Below, one piece after another: positions 8,890 to 16,867 of a stretch of 58,322 nt of DNA. The notes under the pieces were generated by a model. The model did no database searches and was not told the origin of the DNA. It was given only the letters and a program-made list of their open reading frames with translations. The stretch lies in the NCBI GenBank assembly GCA_012842605.1, contig DUSN01000001.1:1-58322 (forward strand), in the 5' to 3' direction. Source of the stretch: Clostridiales bacterium (GTDB taxonomy: Bacteria > Bacillota > Clostridia > Caldicoprobacterales > DTU083). Positions within the stretch are counted from its first letter, which is position 1, and every line of letters starts with the position of its first letter. The translations under genes were made by a program, and so were the position numbers.

Positions 8890-10144
8890 CTGCAACTATG
8901 CTCCATACTCTCTCAGTCATATCCTCGCTGCCTACCAGGGCAACTGATGCCAGTTCCGGGCGCAAAATCTCCTGAATGAGTTTTTTAACATCTTCGGGTT
9001 CTACCCTGTTTATTTTTTCGATAATCTCCTCCTGTGTGGACACTTTATCCATCAGCAGCTTTGCTTTCCCTATTGCGTTCATCCTGCTGCCGGTACTTTC
9101 AGTACTGAGAATATAATTGCCTTTAAGCTGTTCCTTGGCCATGTTAAACTCTCGTTCATTAAAACCTTTATTGCTCAGTAAGCTTACTTCCTCCATTATA
9201 AGCTTCAGTACCTCTTCGGTCTGGTTGGGTTTCATGCCTGCATAAATACTGAACATACCTCCTGTAAGATAGCTGGATGGATAAGAAAATACCGAGTAAG
9301 CCAAACCCCTGTCTTCACGAATCTTCTGAAATAATCTGGAGCTCATGCCGCCGCCGAGAATATTATTCATAACAAGCATTGGGTATATATCATCGTGACC
9401 TACAGGTATACCCGGAAACGCTATAGAAGCATGAAATTGCTCTATTTCCTTTTTAGTAAACAAAATGCTGCCTTTGCTGTATTTTATTTTCTCTTGCTCA
9501 GGTATACTTCCCCTGTGATTCCAATTCCCGAAGTATTTCTCTATTATCTTCAGTAAATTTTCTTCTTGTATGTTTCCGGCTGCTGAAATTACCATGTTGT
9601 CTGTGGTATAAAACCTGCTTAAAAAATCCTGCATTTCAGACTTGCTGTATTTTATCAGCTGCCCTGCTCTGCCCAGTATAGGCATAGCCAGCGGATGTTG
9701 TCCGAAAAATGCTTCTGAAAGCAGTTCATGCACCAGATCCTCCGGTGAATCCTCATACATATTAATTTCTTCCAATATGACGCTCTTTTCCTTTTCAAAC
9801 TCTTCTTCATCAATAGTAGAGTTCAGAATCATATCAGACAACAAATTGATACCTGTTTCGATATGTTCATCCATTACCTTGCAATAGAAACAGGTATACT
9901 CCTTTGCAGTAAATGCATTTAGCTGCCCGCCGATAGAATCAATAGTTTCAGCAATTTGCCTGGCAGTTCTCTCTTTTGTCCCCTTAAACAGCATATGTTC
10001 TATAAAGTGCGATAAGCCATTCTCTTTCTGGTTCTCAAATGCTGATCCTGCTCTGAACCATATTCCAAAAGACACAGACCTGAAATGCGGAATATTTTCT
10101 AAAATTATTTTAATACCGTTGTCCAGTTGAAAATGCTTATACAT
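8879..10144 (-). CDS. mlpA: M16 family zinc peptidase (MlpA/PepR-like)
   Basis: Pitrilysin-type metallopeptidase of about 421 residues. The inverted zinc motif H46-x2-E49-H50 (HFIEH) is present, with the distal Glu region EKEKSVILEEINMYEDSPE, so it should be active; the second half is the M16 C-terminal domain. In Bacillus the orthologue next to pnp affects extracellular protease regulation; substrates are unclear. The ATG at 10144 is chosen because AAGGTGA precedes it and family members start with a similar strand; 23 upstream codons lack a ribosome site and run into ylxY. Confidence 0.92.
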   Translation of the reverse strand: MYKHFQLDNGIKIILENIPHFRSVSFGIWFRAGSAFENQKENGLSHFIEHMLFKGTKERTARQIAETIDSIGGQLNAFTAKEYTCFYCKVMDEHIETGINLLSDMILNSTIDEEEFEKEKSVILEEINMYEDSPEDLVHELLSEAFFGQHPLAMPILGRAGQLIKYSKSEMQDFLSRFYTTDNMVISAAGNIQEENLLKIIEKYFGNWNHRGSIPEQEKIKYSKGSILFTKKEIEQFHASIAFPGIPVGHDDIYPMLVMNNILGGGMSSRLFQKIREDRGLAYSVFSYPSSYLTGGMFSIYAGMKPNQTEEVLKLIMEEVSLLSNKGFNEREFNMAKEQLKGNYILSTESTGSRMNAIGKAKLLMDKVSTQEEIIEKINRVEPEDVKKLIQEILRPELASVALVGSEDMTERVWSIVAGGI

Positions 10145-10181
10145 TGATTCACCTTTTCTTCTTTTGTTAAGTATCAAAAAT

Positions 10182-10898
10182 TTACTCAGCGATTGCATCA
10201 GATACTGTTCCAATGCTGTAACCTTGTTCCATAAGCCTTTCTATTATAACGGGAAGTGCAGATATGGTATCTGCTGTAGGATGCATCAAAACCAGGGCAC
10301 CGTTATGTGGATTTTTCAAGACTCTCTGAATTATCTTGTCAGTGCCGTCCCTTCTCCAGTCTATAGTATCAATACTCCACATAATAGTTCGATATCCAAG
10401 GGAATCCGCTGCCTGAACGGTTGTATCGTTGTATTCACCATAGGGGGGTGCAAAAAGCTTAGTTTTCACCCCGGTTATGGACTCTATTACCTTTTCGGTG
10501 TCAAGTATTTCTTTACGATTCTCATCCAGGCTCAGCCGGCTGTGATGCTTATGATTATATCCATGATTTCCTATCTCGTGTCCTTCTTCAACCATTCGCT
10601 TAAGTAATTCCTCATTGTCTTTTGCCCAGTCTCCTCCAACAAAAAAAGTAATGTGAATGTCATATTTCTTCAATATATCCAGCATCGGGGCTATGTATTC
10701 AGTACCCCATACAACATTGCACTCAAAAGCAATTATTGGTTTACTGCTGTTTCCCTGATATATTGGTTTGCTTAATGTTCTGTTCAGAACTGACATAGCT
10801 TCTCCTGTATTCAGGAAGATTAAGAGCAGAATCAAAAATGAAATGACCAGTAAATGAATGACAGTATTCCTTCTTATGGGAATAAAAATCACTTTCAC
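10182..10898 (-). CDS. ylxY: YlxY-like NodB-fold protein, motif 1 degenerate
   Basis: Membrane-anchored polysaccharide-deacetylase-fold protein of about 238 residues. One transmembrane helix near the N-terminus is followed by a NodB domain. Motif 2 is HGYNH, motif 3 APPYGEYN, motif 4 SIDTIDW, motif 5 LVLMHPT. Motif 1, normally TFDDG, reads FECN, so both catalytic/metal aspartates are missing and classical deacetylation is doubtful. I choose GTG at 10898: GGAGGTG ends 6 nt before it, and that sequence would lie within the coding region if the ATG at 10913 were used. Gene order pnp-ylxY-M16 peptidase matches Bacillus, where the gene is linked to sporulation by annotation only. Confidence 0.85.
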   Translation of the reverse strand: MKVIFIPIRRNTVIHLLVISFLILLLIFLNTGEAMSVLNRTLSKPIYQGNSSKPIIAFECNVVWGTEYIAPMLDILKKYDIHITFFVGGDWAKDNEELLKRMVEEGHEIGNHGYNHKHHSRLSLDENRKEILDTEKVIESITGVKTKLFAPPYGEYNDTTVQAADSLGYRTIMWSIDTIDWRRDGTDKIIQRVLKNPHNGALVLMHPTADTISALPVIIERLMEQGYSIGTVSDAIAE

Positions 10899-10910
10899 CT
10901 GATCCACCTC

Positions 10911-10953
10911 CATATCTTTACATTAATTGTTATTCAATTAATGTAAAGATATG
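10911..10953. repeat. 19-bp perfect inverted repeat before ylxY
   Basis: Two perfect 19-nt arms around a 5-nt loop. On the minus strand the right arm ends directly at the ylxY ribosome binding site. There is no U-tract, so it does not look like a plain terminator; it may be an operator, an mRNA stabiliser or a processing site. Confidence 0.85.
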
Positions 10954-10963
10954 AACATAAAGG

Positions 10964-10991
10964 AAACATAAACTTAAAAAAGTTTATGTTT
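10964..10991. repeat. 10-bp perfect inverted repeat after pnp
   Basis: AAACATAAAC and GTTTATGTTT arms around an 8-nt A/T loop, 5 nt past the pnp stop. It could be a 3' processing or weak terminator structure of the pnp transcript. Confidence 0.7.
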
Positions 10992-10996
10992 CTTGA

Positions 10997-13141
10997 TCAG
11001 TTGGATCGTTTGTGATTGCTATGCCTTTTTGATTTATGGGCTTCAGCATTTTCCGGCAATGGAATGGTATCTTTGTGGGACAGATTAATGCGCCCCTGGC
11101 TGTCAATATCGGTTACCTTTACGGTTAATTCGTCACCCACCTTGACAACATCTTCTACCCTATCCACTCGTGAATGAGACAGCTTGGAAATATGAACAAG
11201 CCCTTCTTTGCCTGGCAAAACTTCAACAAAAGCTCCAAAGTTCATAATTCGCATTACTTTGCCGGTATAAATTTCTCCTACTTCAACTTCTTTGGTTATA
11301 CCTTCTATCATGCGAAGAGCTTTTTCTGCTGCTTCCTGGTTAGGCGAGGAAATATATGTTTTGCCATCGTCCTCTATATCTATTTTTACACCGGTTTCTG
11401 CTATTATTTTATTAATCATCTTTCCACCGGGACCGATTACTTCCCTGATTTTATCCGGCGGAATGGTAGTCTGGATTATCTTAGGCGCATATGGCGACAA
11501 AGTTTCTCTGGGCTTGGATATAACCTGCAGCATAGAATTCAGTATAAACAGCCTGCCTTCTTTTGCTTGTGCCAATGCTCTTTCCAGTATCTGCCTATCT
11601 ATGCCCTTTATTTTAATATCCATTTGTATTGCAGTGATTCCATTTGCGGTGCCGGCAACTTTAAAGTCCATATCGCCCAGAAAATCTTCGAGACCTTGTA
11701 TATCTGTCAATATGGCTACTTTACCGGTTTCTTCGTCTTTAATCAAACCCATTGCAACACCTGCAACAGGTGCTTTAATAGGAACTCCTGCATCCATCAG
11801 AGCCAGGGTGCTGCCGCATACGCTGGCTTGCGAAGTTGAACCGTTAGAGCTCATTACCTCTGAAACCAGACGGATAGTATATGGAAACTCTTCAATGGAT
11901 GGTATCATTGGCTCTAAAGCCCGTTCTGCCAAAAATCCATGCCCTATTTCTCTGCGTCCCGGTCCCCTTGAAGATCTTGCTTCGCCTACGCTGTACGGCG
12001 GGAAGTTGTAATGATGAATATAACGTTTGTATTCATCTTCCCATAACCCGTCCAGTATCTGGACATCACCCATAGCACCAAGGGTACATACAGTCAATAC
12101 CTGTGTTTGGCCGCGTTTAAACAAAGCGGAACCGTGAGTCCTGGGCAACAGCCCAACCTCTGAGGACAAAGGCCGTATTTCTGTCATGGTTCGTCCGTCC
12201 GGCCGGATGCCTTCATTCAAAATTCTGCTTCTAACGACTTCCTTTGTTATATTATAAATGACTTCTTCTATTTCCTTTTCCCGTTCCGGGAAAGTCTCTG
12301 CAAAATGGGCCAGAATATCTTCTGTAACGGCCTTCATATTATCTTCCCGGATTTGCTTGTCCGTTGCCTGAACAGCCTGACTTATCATTTCCGTTGCATA
12401 CTCTCTTACCTGCTGCTCCAGATCAGGTTCCGGGATAAAAGCGATGTATTCCATTTTAGGCAGCCCGACTTCACTGATTATTTGTTCCTGAAATGCTACC
12501 AATTCCTTAATATATTCATGAGCAAACATTATAGCTTCCAGCATTTCTTCCTCAGTAACCTCGTTGGCTCCTGCTTCAACCATCATAATAGCATCCTTAG
12601 TTCCAGAAACAATCAGATGCAGCTTGCTTTTCTCCCTTTGCTCGCTGTTCGGATTTATTATGAATTCTCCGTCTACCATGCCTACTGACACTGAGCCCGT
12701 TGGTCCTGAGAATGGAATATCCGATATACTGAGAGCTACGGATGATCCAATCATGGCAAATACTTCCGGCGGGTATTCAGGATCTATTGACAAAGCAGTT
12801 GCTACTACTACAACATCATTGCGGAACCCTTTGGGGAACAAAGGCCTTATAGGCCTGTCTATCAGCCTTGATGTGAGTATCGCTTTTTCGGTAGGCCTTC
12901 CTTCTCTTTTTATAAAACCACCGGGAATTCGTCCTACTGCATAAAGCTTTTCTTCAAAATCCACACTCAATGGAAAAAAGTCTATTCCCTCTCTGGGAGT
13001 ATCTGAAGCAGTAGCTGCTACAAAAACCACTGTATCGCCATACCTTACGGTACAAGCACCGTTTGCCTGCTCAGCCAGCTTTCCGACTTCTACGGTAAGA
13101 GTCTGCCCGGCAAATTCTATTGTATAAATTTTATGTTCCAA
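10997..13141 (-). CDS. pnp: Polyribonucleotide nucleotidyltransferase (PNPase)
   Basis: Phosphorolytic 3'-5' exoribonuclease of 714 residues acting in mRNA turnover. Order of domains: two RNase PH domains separated by a helical PNPase domain, then KH ([15 protein letters not shown]) and S1 ([20 protein letters not shown]) RNA-binding domains. The start is TTG, with AAAGGAGG 7 nt upstream. It follows rpsO as in most bacteria. The 160 nt between them holds the rpsO terminator and a possible weak promoter (TTGTGG-16-TAAAAT), so pnp may be partly independent. Confidence 0.97.
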   Translation of the reverse strand: MEHKIYTIEFAGQTLTVEVGKLAEQANGACTVRYGDTVVFVAATASDTPREGIDFFPLSVDFEEKLYAVGRIPGGFIKREGRPTEKAILTSRLIDRPIRPLFPKGFRNDVVVVATALSIDPEYPPEVFAMIGSSVALSISDIPFSGPTGSVSVGMVDGEFIINPNSEQREKSKLHLIVSGTKDAIMMVEAGANEVTEEEMLEAIMFAHEYIKELVAFQEQIISEVGLPKMEYIAFIPEPDLEQQVREYATEMISQAVQATDKQIREDNMKAVTEDILAHFAETFPEREKEIEEVIYNITKEVVRSRILNEGIRPDGRTMTEIRPLSSEVGLLPRTHGSALFKRGQTQVLTVCTLGAMGDVQILDGLWEDEYKRYIHHYNFPPYSVGEARSSRGPGRREIGHGFLAERALEPMIPSIEEFPYTIRLVSEVMSSNGSTSQASVCGSTLALMDAGVPIKAPVAGVAMGLIKDEETGKVAILTDIQGLEDFLGDMDFKVAGTANGITAIQMDIKIKGIDRQILERALAQAKEGRLFILNSMLQVISKPRETLSPYAPKIIQTTIPPDKIREVIGPGGKMINKIIAETGVKIDIEDDGKTYISSPNQEAAEKALRMIEGITKEVEVGEIYTGKVMRIMNFGAFVEVLPGKEGLVHISKLSHSRVDRVEDVVKVGDELTVKVTDIDSQGRINLSHKDTIPLPENAEAHKSKRHSNHKRSN

Positions 13142-13272
13142 GCGTTAACCTCCTTTCGCTTTTTGACAATACGATATCTGCTTGTATTTTATACAATTTT
13201 ATTATTACCACAACATCTTTTATTAATCGGAGTGGAAAGATTGCCTTACCATATTTTTACACATGGTATAAG

Positions 13273-13300
13273 CAAAATAAGGGAGCGGAAAATCCGCTCC
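13273..13300 (-). terminator. hairpin terminator after rpsO
   Basis: GGAGCGGA / TCCGCTCC stem with a 3-nt loop starting 3 nt after the rpsO stop, followed by CTTATTTTGCTT on the minus strand. The tail is imperfect, so read-through or processing into pnp is possible. Confidence 0.7.
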
Positions 13301-13303
13301 AGC

Positions 13304-13567
13304 TTATTTCCTTAGATTCAATTTTTCTACGATTTCCCTGTAACGATTGATATTTTTCTTAGCCAGGTAATTCAAAAGGCCTCTTCTTCGGCCAACCATC
13401 ATTAAAAGCCCTCTGCGGGAGTGATGATCCTTTTTATGAATCTTCAAATGCTCATTCAGGTGATTGATTCGTTCGGTTAGAATTGCAATCTGGACCTCAG
13501 CTGAACCTGTATCACTATCATGGAGCTTAAAGGCTTCGATGATCTCGTTCTTTCTGTTTTGATCCAT
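13304..13567 (-). CDS. rpsO: 30S ribosomal protein S15
   Basis: Primary 16S rRNA-binding protein of 87 residues, the normal length. The conserved run [20 protein letters not shown] and the [18 protein letters not shown] helix are present. ATG start with AAGGAGGTG upstream; 30 codons of open frame before it are not part of the protein and hold a leader hairpin. It sits between ribF and pnp. Confidence 0.98.
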   Translation of the reverse strand: MDQNRKNEIIEAFKLHDSDTGSAEVQIAILTERINHLNEHLKIHKKDHHSRRGLLMMVGRRRGLLNYLAKKNINRYREIVEKLNLRK

Positions 13568-13600
13568 GAAATTCACCTCCTTATAATAAACCGCCATAAT

Positions 13601-13634
13601 CCCAGTAAAGCGTCGGAGTCTTCGCTGAACCGGG
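13601..13634 (-). promoter_or_regulatory. candidate rpsO leader hairpin
   Basis: In the 5' leader of rpsO the minus strand can form CCCGGT/ACTGGG plus AGCG/CGCT separated by a small symmetric internal loop, with a 10-nt apical loop. S15 commonly represses its own mRNA through leader structures, so this is a candidate autoregulatory element; no match to a named leader family was established. Confidence 0.4.
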
Positions 13635-13680
13635 AAAATGGTTGCCAGCATTGCCAACTATGATAGATATTCTATCACAA

Positions 13681-14613
13681 TTAGCGATATTTGTAAATTA
13701 GCTTTTTCGCTAACTTTACATCCCTGGATATCTGGCGTTTCAGGCCTTCTGCCGTGTCAAACGCTTTCTCTTCTCTCAAAAAGGATAAAAAGTAAACTTT
13801 CATTGACTTGCCGTACAGATCCTGATGGCAGTTCAGCAAATATGACTCAATATTCATGCTGTTTCCGGAAAATGTAGGGTTGCTTCCTATACTGGTAACC
13901 CCCCAGTAAAAGCCTTCATGCCTTAACCAGCATTGTGTAAGATACACACCAGGCTTGGGTAAGACCTTTTTAGCGGAATATTTGATGTTTGCTGTAGGAA
14001 AACCCAGTTTCCTGCCGCGGCCGTGACCATGTACTATAGTACCGCTTATGCTGTATGGTTTGGATAATAATACTGATGCTTCTTCTACATACCCGTGGGT
14101 AATTTTGTTTCTAATCAAAGTGCTGCTTATTAACTGACCGTCTTTTTCCACAGGTGGCACGCAGACCAGATCCAGGCCTCTCAGCTTTGCTTCTTTATCA
14201 AGGAATTCCCTGTCGCCCGCTCCTTTATACCCGAATCGAAAATTAAACCCGACAATTATACTTCTTATATTGAAATTATCTGTTAGCTGATCTAAGAATT
14301 CATTTGGAGTCTGATGCAAAAAACAATCATCAAACAAGTTCAAAACCAGAATATCTATGCCAAGATTCGAAAATTCCTTGATTTTTTCCTTGACCAGCAT
14401 AATCTGCTGAGGAGCTGTTTCAGGTTTAAGCACCTCTAAGGGATGATTCAGAAAAGTATAAACAATGGTTTGATATCCATATTTTTTCTTCTTTATTAAG
14501 AGTTCATTTATAAGCTGTCTGTGGCCTAAATGAATGCCGTCGAATGTGCCTAGCGCAATGGCTGACGGCAGGCTTGTCCTGTAGCTTCTGTCGTAGTTGA
14601 ATATTACCTGCAT
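13681..14613 (-). CDS. ribF: Bifunctional riboflavin kinase / FMN adenylyltransferase
   Basis: Makes FMN and then FAD from riboflavin. The N-terminal nucleotidyltransferase domain shows ALGTFDGIHLGH near residue 21; the C-terminal flavokinase domain shows GHGRGRKLGFPTAN and the catalytic-region NIESYLLN. At 310 residues both domains are complete. ATG with GAGG about 6 nt upstream. It follows truB by 7 nt, inside the translation operon as in other Firmicutes. Confidence 0.97.
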   Translation of the reverse strand: MQVIFNYDRSYRTSLPSAIALGTFDGIHLGHRQLINELLIKKKKYGYQTIVYTFLNHPLEVLKPETAPQQIMLVKEKIKEFSNLGIDILVLNLFDDCFLHQTPNEFLDQLTDNFNIRSIIVGFNFRFGYKGAGDREFLDKEAKLRGLDLVCVPPVEKDGQLISSTLIRNKITHGYVEEASVLLSKPYSISGTIVHGHGRGRKLGFPTANIKYSAKKVLPKPGVYLTQCWLRHEGFYWGVTSIGSNPTFSGNSMNIESYLLNCHQDLYGKSMKVYFLSFLREEKAFDTAEGLKRQISRDVKLAKKLIYKYR

Positions 14614-14620
14614 ATTATCC

Positions 14621-15526
14621 TCATACCAATACTGACTTCATTTTTATTGCTTTCCGGCCATTGCCTGCAGTATAGTACCCGACACCCATGAATTTGCTGC
14701 CGCAGTATATTCTGCATAACCGGCCGGTTACAGCAGATTCTGCTTTTTCTAAGATATAGTCTTCCTCTATTTGATTCCCATGGCTGACTCTATCTCTGCA
14801 CTCTTCTTTAAGTACAATGCAAGGCATCACGTTTTCCAAAGCCCTGTCCATTGGAATAACCAGAGAATCGAGCTCCCCTTGTTCATGTGCCTGCAGTATT
14901 TCATCCAATGTCATAGAGTCTTTAAGATTAAAATTACCGCTTGCTGTACGGATCAGGAAAGCCATTGCGGCACCGCATCCAAGATAATTGCCGATATCCC
15001 TGCACAATGCCCTAATGTAAGTACCCTTCGAACAAACCGTTTCAAACAAGATTACATTGTTTGGATAATGCGCTATTAGTTTAATCTTGTGTATTTGAAT
15101 CTTTCTGGGTTCCAATTCAAGCTGGATTCCCTGTCTGGCTAACTCATACAGTTTTTTCCCTTCAACCTTGATTGCAGAGTGCATTGGAGGTATTTGATCC
15201 TGCTGACCATGAAATGCTTCAAATGCTTTTTCTATTTTGCCCATATCAGGTATATTATCAGATTCTGATATAACATGCCCCGTAAGATCCGCAGTATCGG
15301 TAGTTATTCCTAATTTCATTCCGCAGCGGTAAATTTTATCTCTATGCATAATATAGTCTGATATTCGTGTTGCTTTTCCCAGGCACACCGGCAGGACCCC
15401 GGCTGCTTCCGGATCAAGGGTGCCAGTATGGCCGATCTTTTTTATACCCAGATTTTTGCGTAAGAATACAACCACATCGCTGGAGGTCATGCCAGGGGGT
15501 TTTAGTACATTAAGGATACCATCCAT
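14621..15526 (-). CDS. truB: tRNA pseudouridine(55) synthase
   Basis: Converts U55 of the tRNA T-loop to pseudouridine. The catalytic Asp is D38 in GHTGTLDPEAAG; the C-terminal part is a PUA-like extension. About 301 residues. The ATG at 15526 is preferred (AAGGAG 8 nt upstream); a GTG three codons earlier is too close to that site. The start overlaps the nrnA stop as TAATG, so the genes are probably coupled. Confidence 0.97.
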   Translation of the reverse strand: MDGILNVLKPPGMTSSDVVVFLRKNLGIKKIGHTGTLDPEAAGVLPVCLGKATRISDYIMHRDKIYRCGMKLGITTDTADLTGHVISESDNIPDMGKIEKAFEAFHGQQDQIPPMHSAIKVEGKKLYELARQGIQLELEPRKIQIHKIKLIAHYPNNVILFETVCSKGTYIRALCRDIGNYLGCGAAMAFLIRTASGNFNLKDSMTLDEILQAHEQGELDSLVIPMDRALENVMPCIVLKEECRDRVSHGNQIEEDYILEKAESAVTGRLCRIYCGSKFMGVGYYTAGNGRKAIKMKSVLV

Positions 15527-16494
15527 TACCGACACTCCTTAAGCATTTCGTGGACAGCTGCCAGTATTGATTCTTTAACCTTCCCCATTTCCATTTTTAT
15601 GCTGGCTCCTGAGGCTGCCTTGTGACCTCCCCCGTTAAAACGCCCTGCAAGTATACTTACATCAATATTTCCCTTTGAACGAAAGCTGGCCTTTATAGAT
15701 CCATCTGCCGCTTCTTTCAAAAGGATGCCCAATTCTACTCCCATAATGTCTTTTGCATAATTAACCAGATTTTCAGTTTCCGAATCCAGAGCTCCTGATG
15801 CAGATAAGTCTTCTCTGGTAATGATCATTAAAGCAACCTTGCCATTTTCATACAAGGACAAGGAGTTAAGAGCTCTTCCCAGCAATCGGATTCGTTCTAT
15901 CCTGTTGGACTTGTAAAGAAGCGTTGTTATCCGTTCCGCATCAATCCCGCAGTCCAGCAAATCTGCTGCAATGCGGTATGATCGGGATGTTGTACTGCTG
16001 AAGCAAAAACTGCCAGTGTCTGTAGATATTGCTGCATAGAGCGCTTCAGCAGCATTCCTGCTTATTTGTTTATTCAAAGACTTTGCTAAAGCATAGATTA
16101 TTTCTCCTGTAGCTGCTGCATTCGTATCTACCAGATTCAGTTCGGCATACATTGTATTGCTTATATGATGGTCAATATTAATGGAATGCCTGCCTGCATC
16201 AAATACAGAACTGCAGGTACCCATGCGTTCTTTATCACTGCAGTCAACAGCAATGGCCAAATCATAAGCATCTTCATTGCCTGTACAGTGCAGAAACTGA
16301 TCACTGTCCTGCAAAAACTTTAATGCTTCAGGCACATTATCCTGGCAATAGAGATCCACTGATTTGCCTTCAGCTTTAAGAATATCTGCCAGAGCAAGGC
16401 AGGAGCCGATAGTGTCTCCATCAGGCTGAATATGGGCAATAAGGGCAATACGTTCCGATTGTCTCAAATAAAGATGGACATCCTTAATTGTCAT
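15526..16494 (-). CDS. nrnA: DHH/DHHA1 phosphoesterase, NrnA-type
   Basis: Oligoribonuclease / pAp-phosphatase-type enzyme of 322 residues. The DHH domain has HIQPDGDTIG near residue 21 and the DHH motif in NIDHHISN; the C-terminal DHHA1 domain ends in GGGHKAASGA. These enzymes hydrolyse nanoRNAs, pAp or cyclic-dinucleotide products (pApA); the last is attractive given the c-di-AMP cyclase at 51 kb, but this is inference. ATG with AGGAGG 6 nt upstream; overlaps rbfA by 11 nt. Confidence 0.92.
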   Translation of the reverse strand: MTIKDVHLYLRQSERIALIAHIQPDGDTIGSCLALADILKAEGKSVDLYCQDNVPEALKFLQDSDQFLHCTGNEDAYDLAIAVDCSDKERMGTCSSVFDAGRHSINIDHHISNTMYAELNLVDTNAAATGEIIYALAKSLNKQISRNAAEALYAAISTDTGSFCFSSTTSRSYRIAADLLDCGIDAERITTLLYKSNRIERIRLLGRALNSLSLYENGKVALMIITREDLSASGALDSETENLVNYAKDIMGVELGILLKEAADGSIKASFRSKGNIDVSILAGRFNGGGHKAASGASIKMEMGKVKESILAAVHEMLKECR

Positions 16495-16852
16495 CCTTGC
16501 CCTCCTGACCCAAATTCAGCTCATTTATCTTCCGTGATATTTCTACGCTATATTCAATGGAGTGATCCGATACAAACTGCAGTTCAGGTATATATCGGAT
16601 ATCCATCCGGTTTCCCAGCTCCCGCCGAATAAATCCTGAAGCCTTCTTTAATCCTTCCAGGGTATTCTTTCTGTCTTCTTCATTTCCCAAAACACTGATA
16701 TATATCTTGGCATAACGCAAATCCCCGGTAACTTCAACTTTTACAACTGATGACATTTCAGAAATTCTCGGGTCTTTCACGTCATACCGGATTATATCGC
16801 TGATTTCCTTTCGAATCTCTTCCGAAATCCGGTTGATACGGTAATAGGCCAT
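16484..16852 (-). CDS. rbfA: Ribosome-binding factor A
   Basis: Late 30S assembly factor of 122 residues with a KH-like fold; the family region DPRISEMSSVVKVEVTGDL and the AKIYISVLG strand are visible. ATG start with GAGGTTG upstream. It is 15 nt after infB and overlaps nrnA, fitting one operon. Confidence 0.96.
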   Translation of the reverse strand: MAYYRINRISEEIRKEISDIIRYDVKDPRISEMSSVVKVEVTGDLRYAKIYISVLGNEEDRKNTLEGLKKASGFIRRELGNRMDIRYIPELQFVSDHSIEYSVEISRKINELNLGQEGKDDN

Positions 16853-16867
16853 TATCCATCAACCTCT

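Noticed and set aside
11174-12011. Long open frames on the plus strand opposite pnp (221 and 239 codons)
   Set aside because: They are antisense to a complete, highly conserved pnp; their products show no recognisable family and no good ribosome site was noted.
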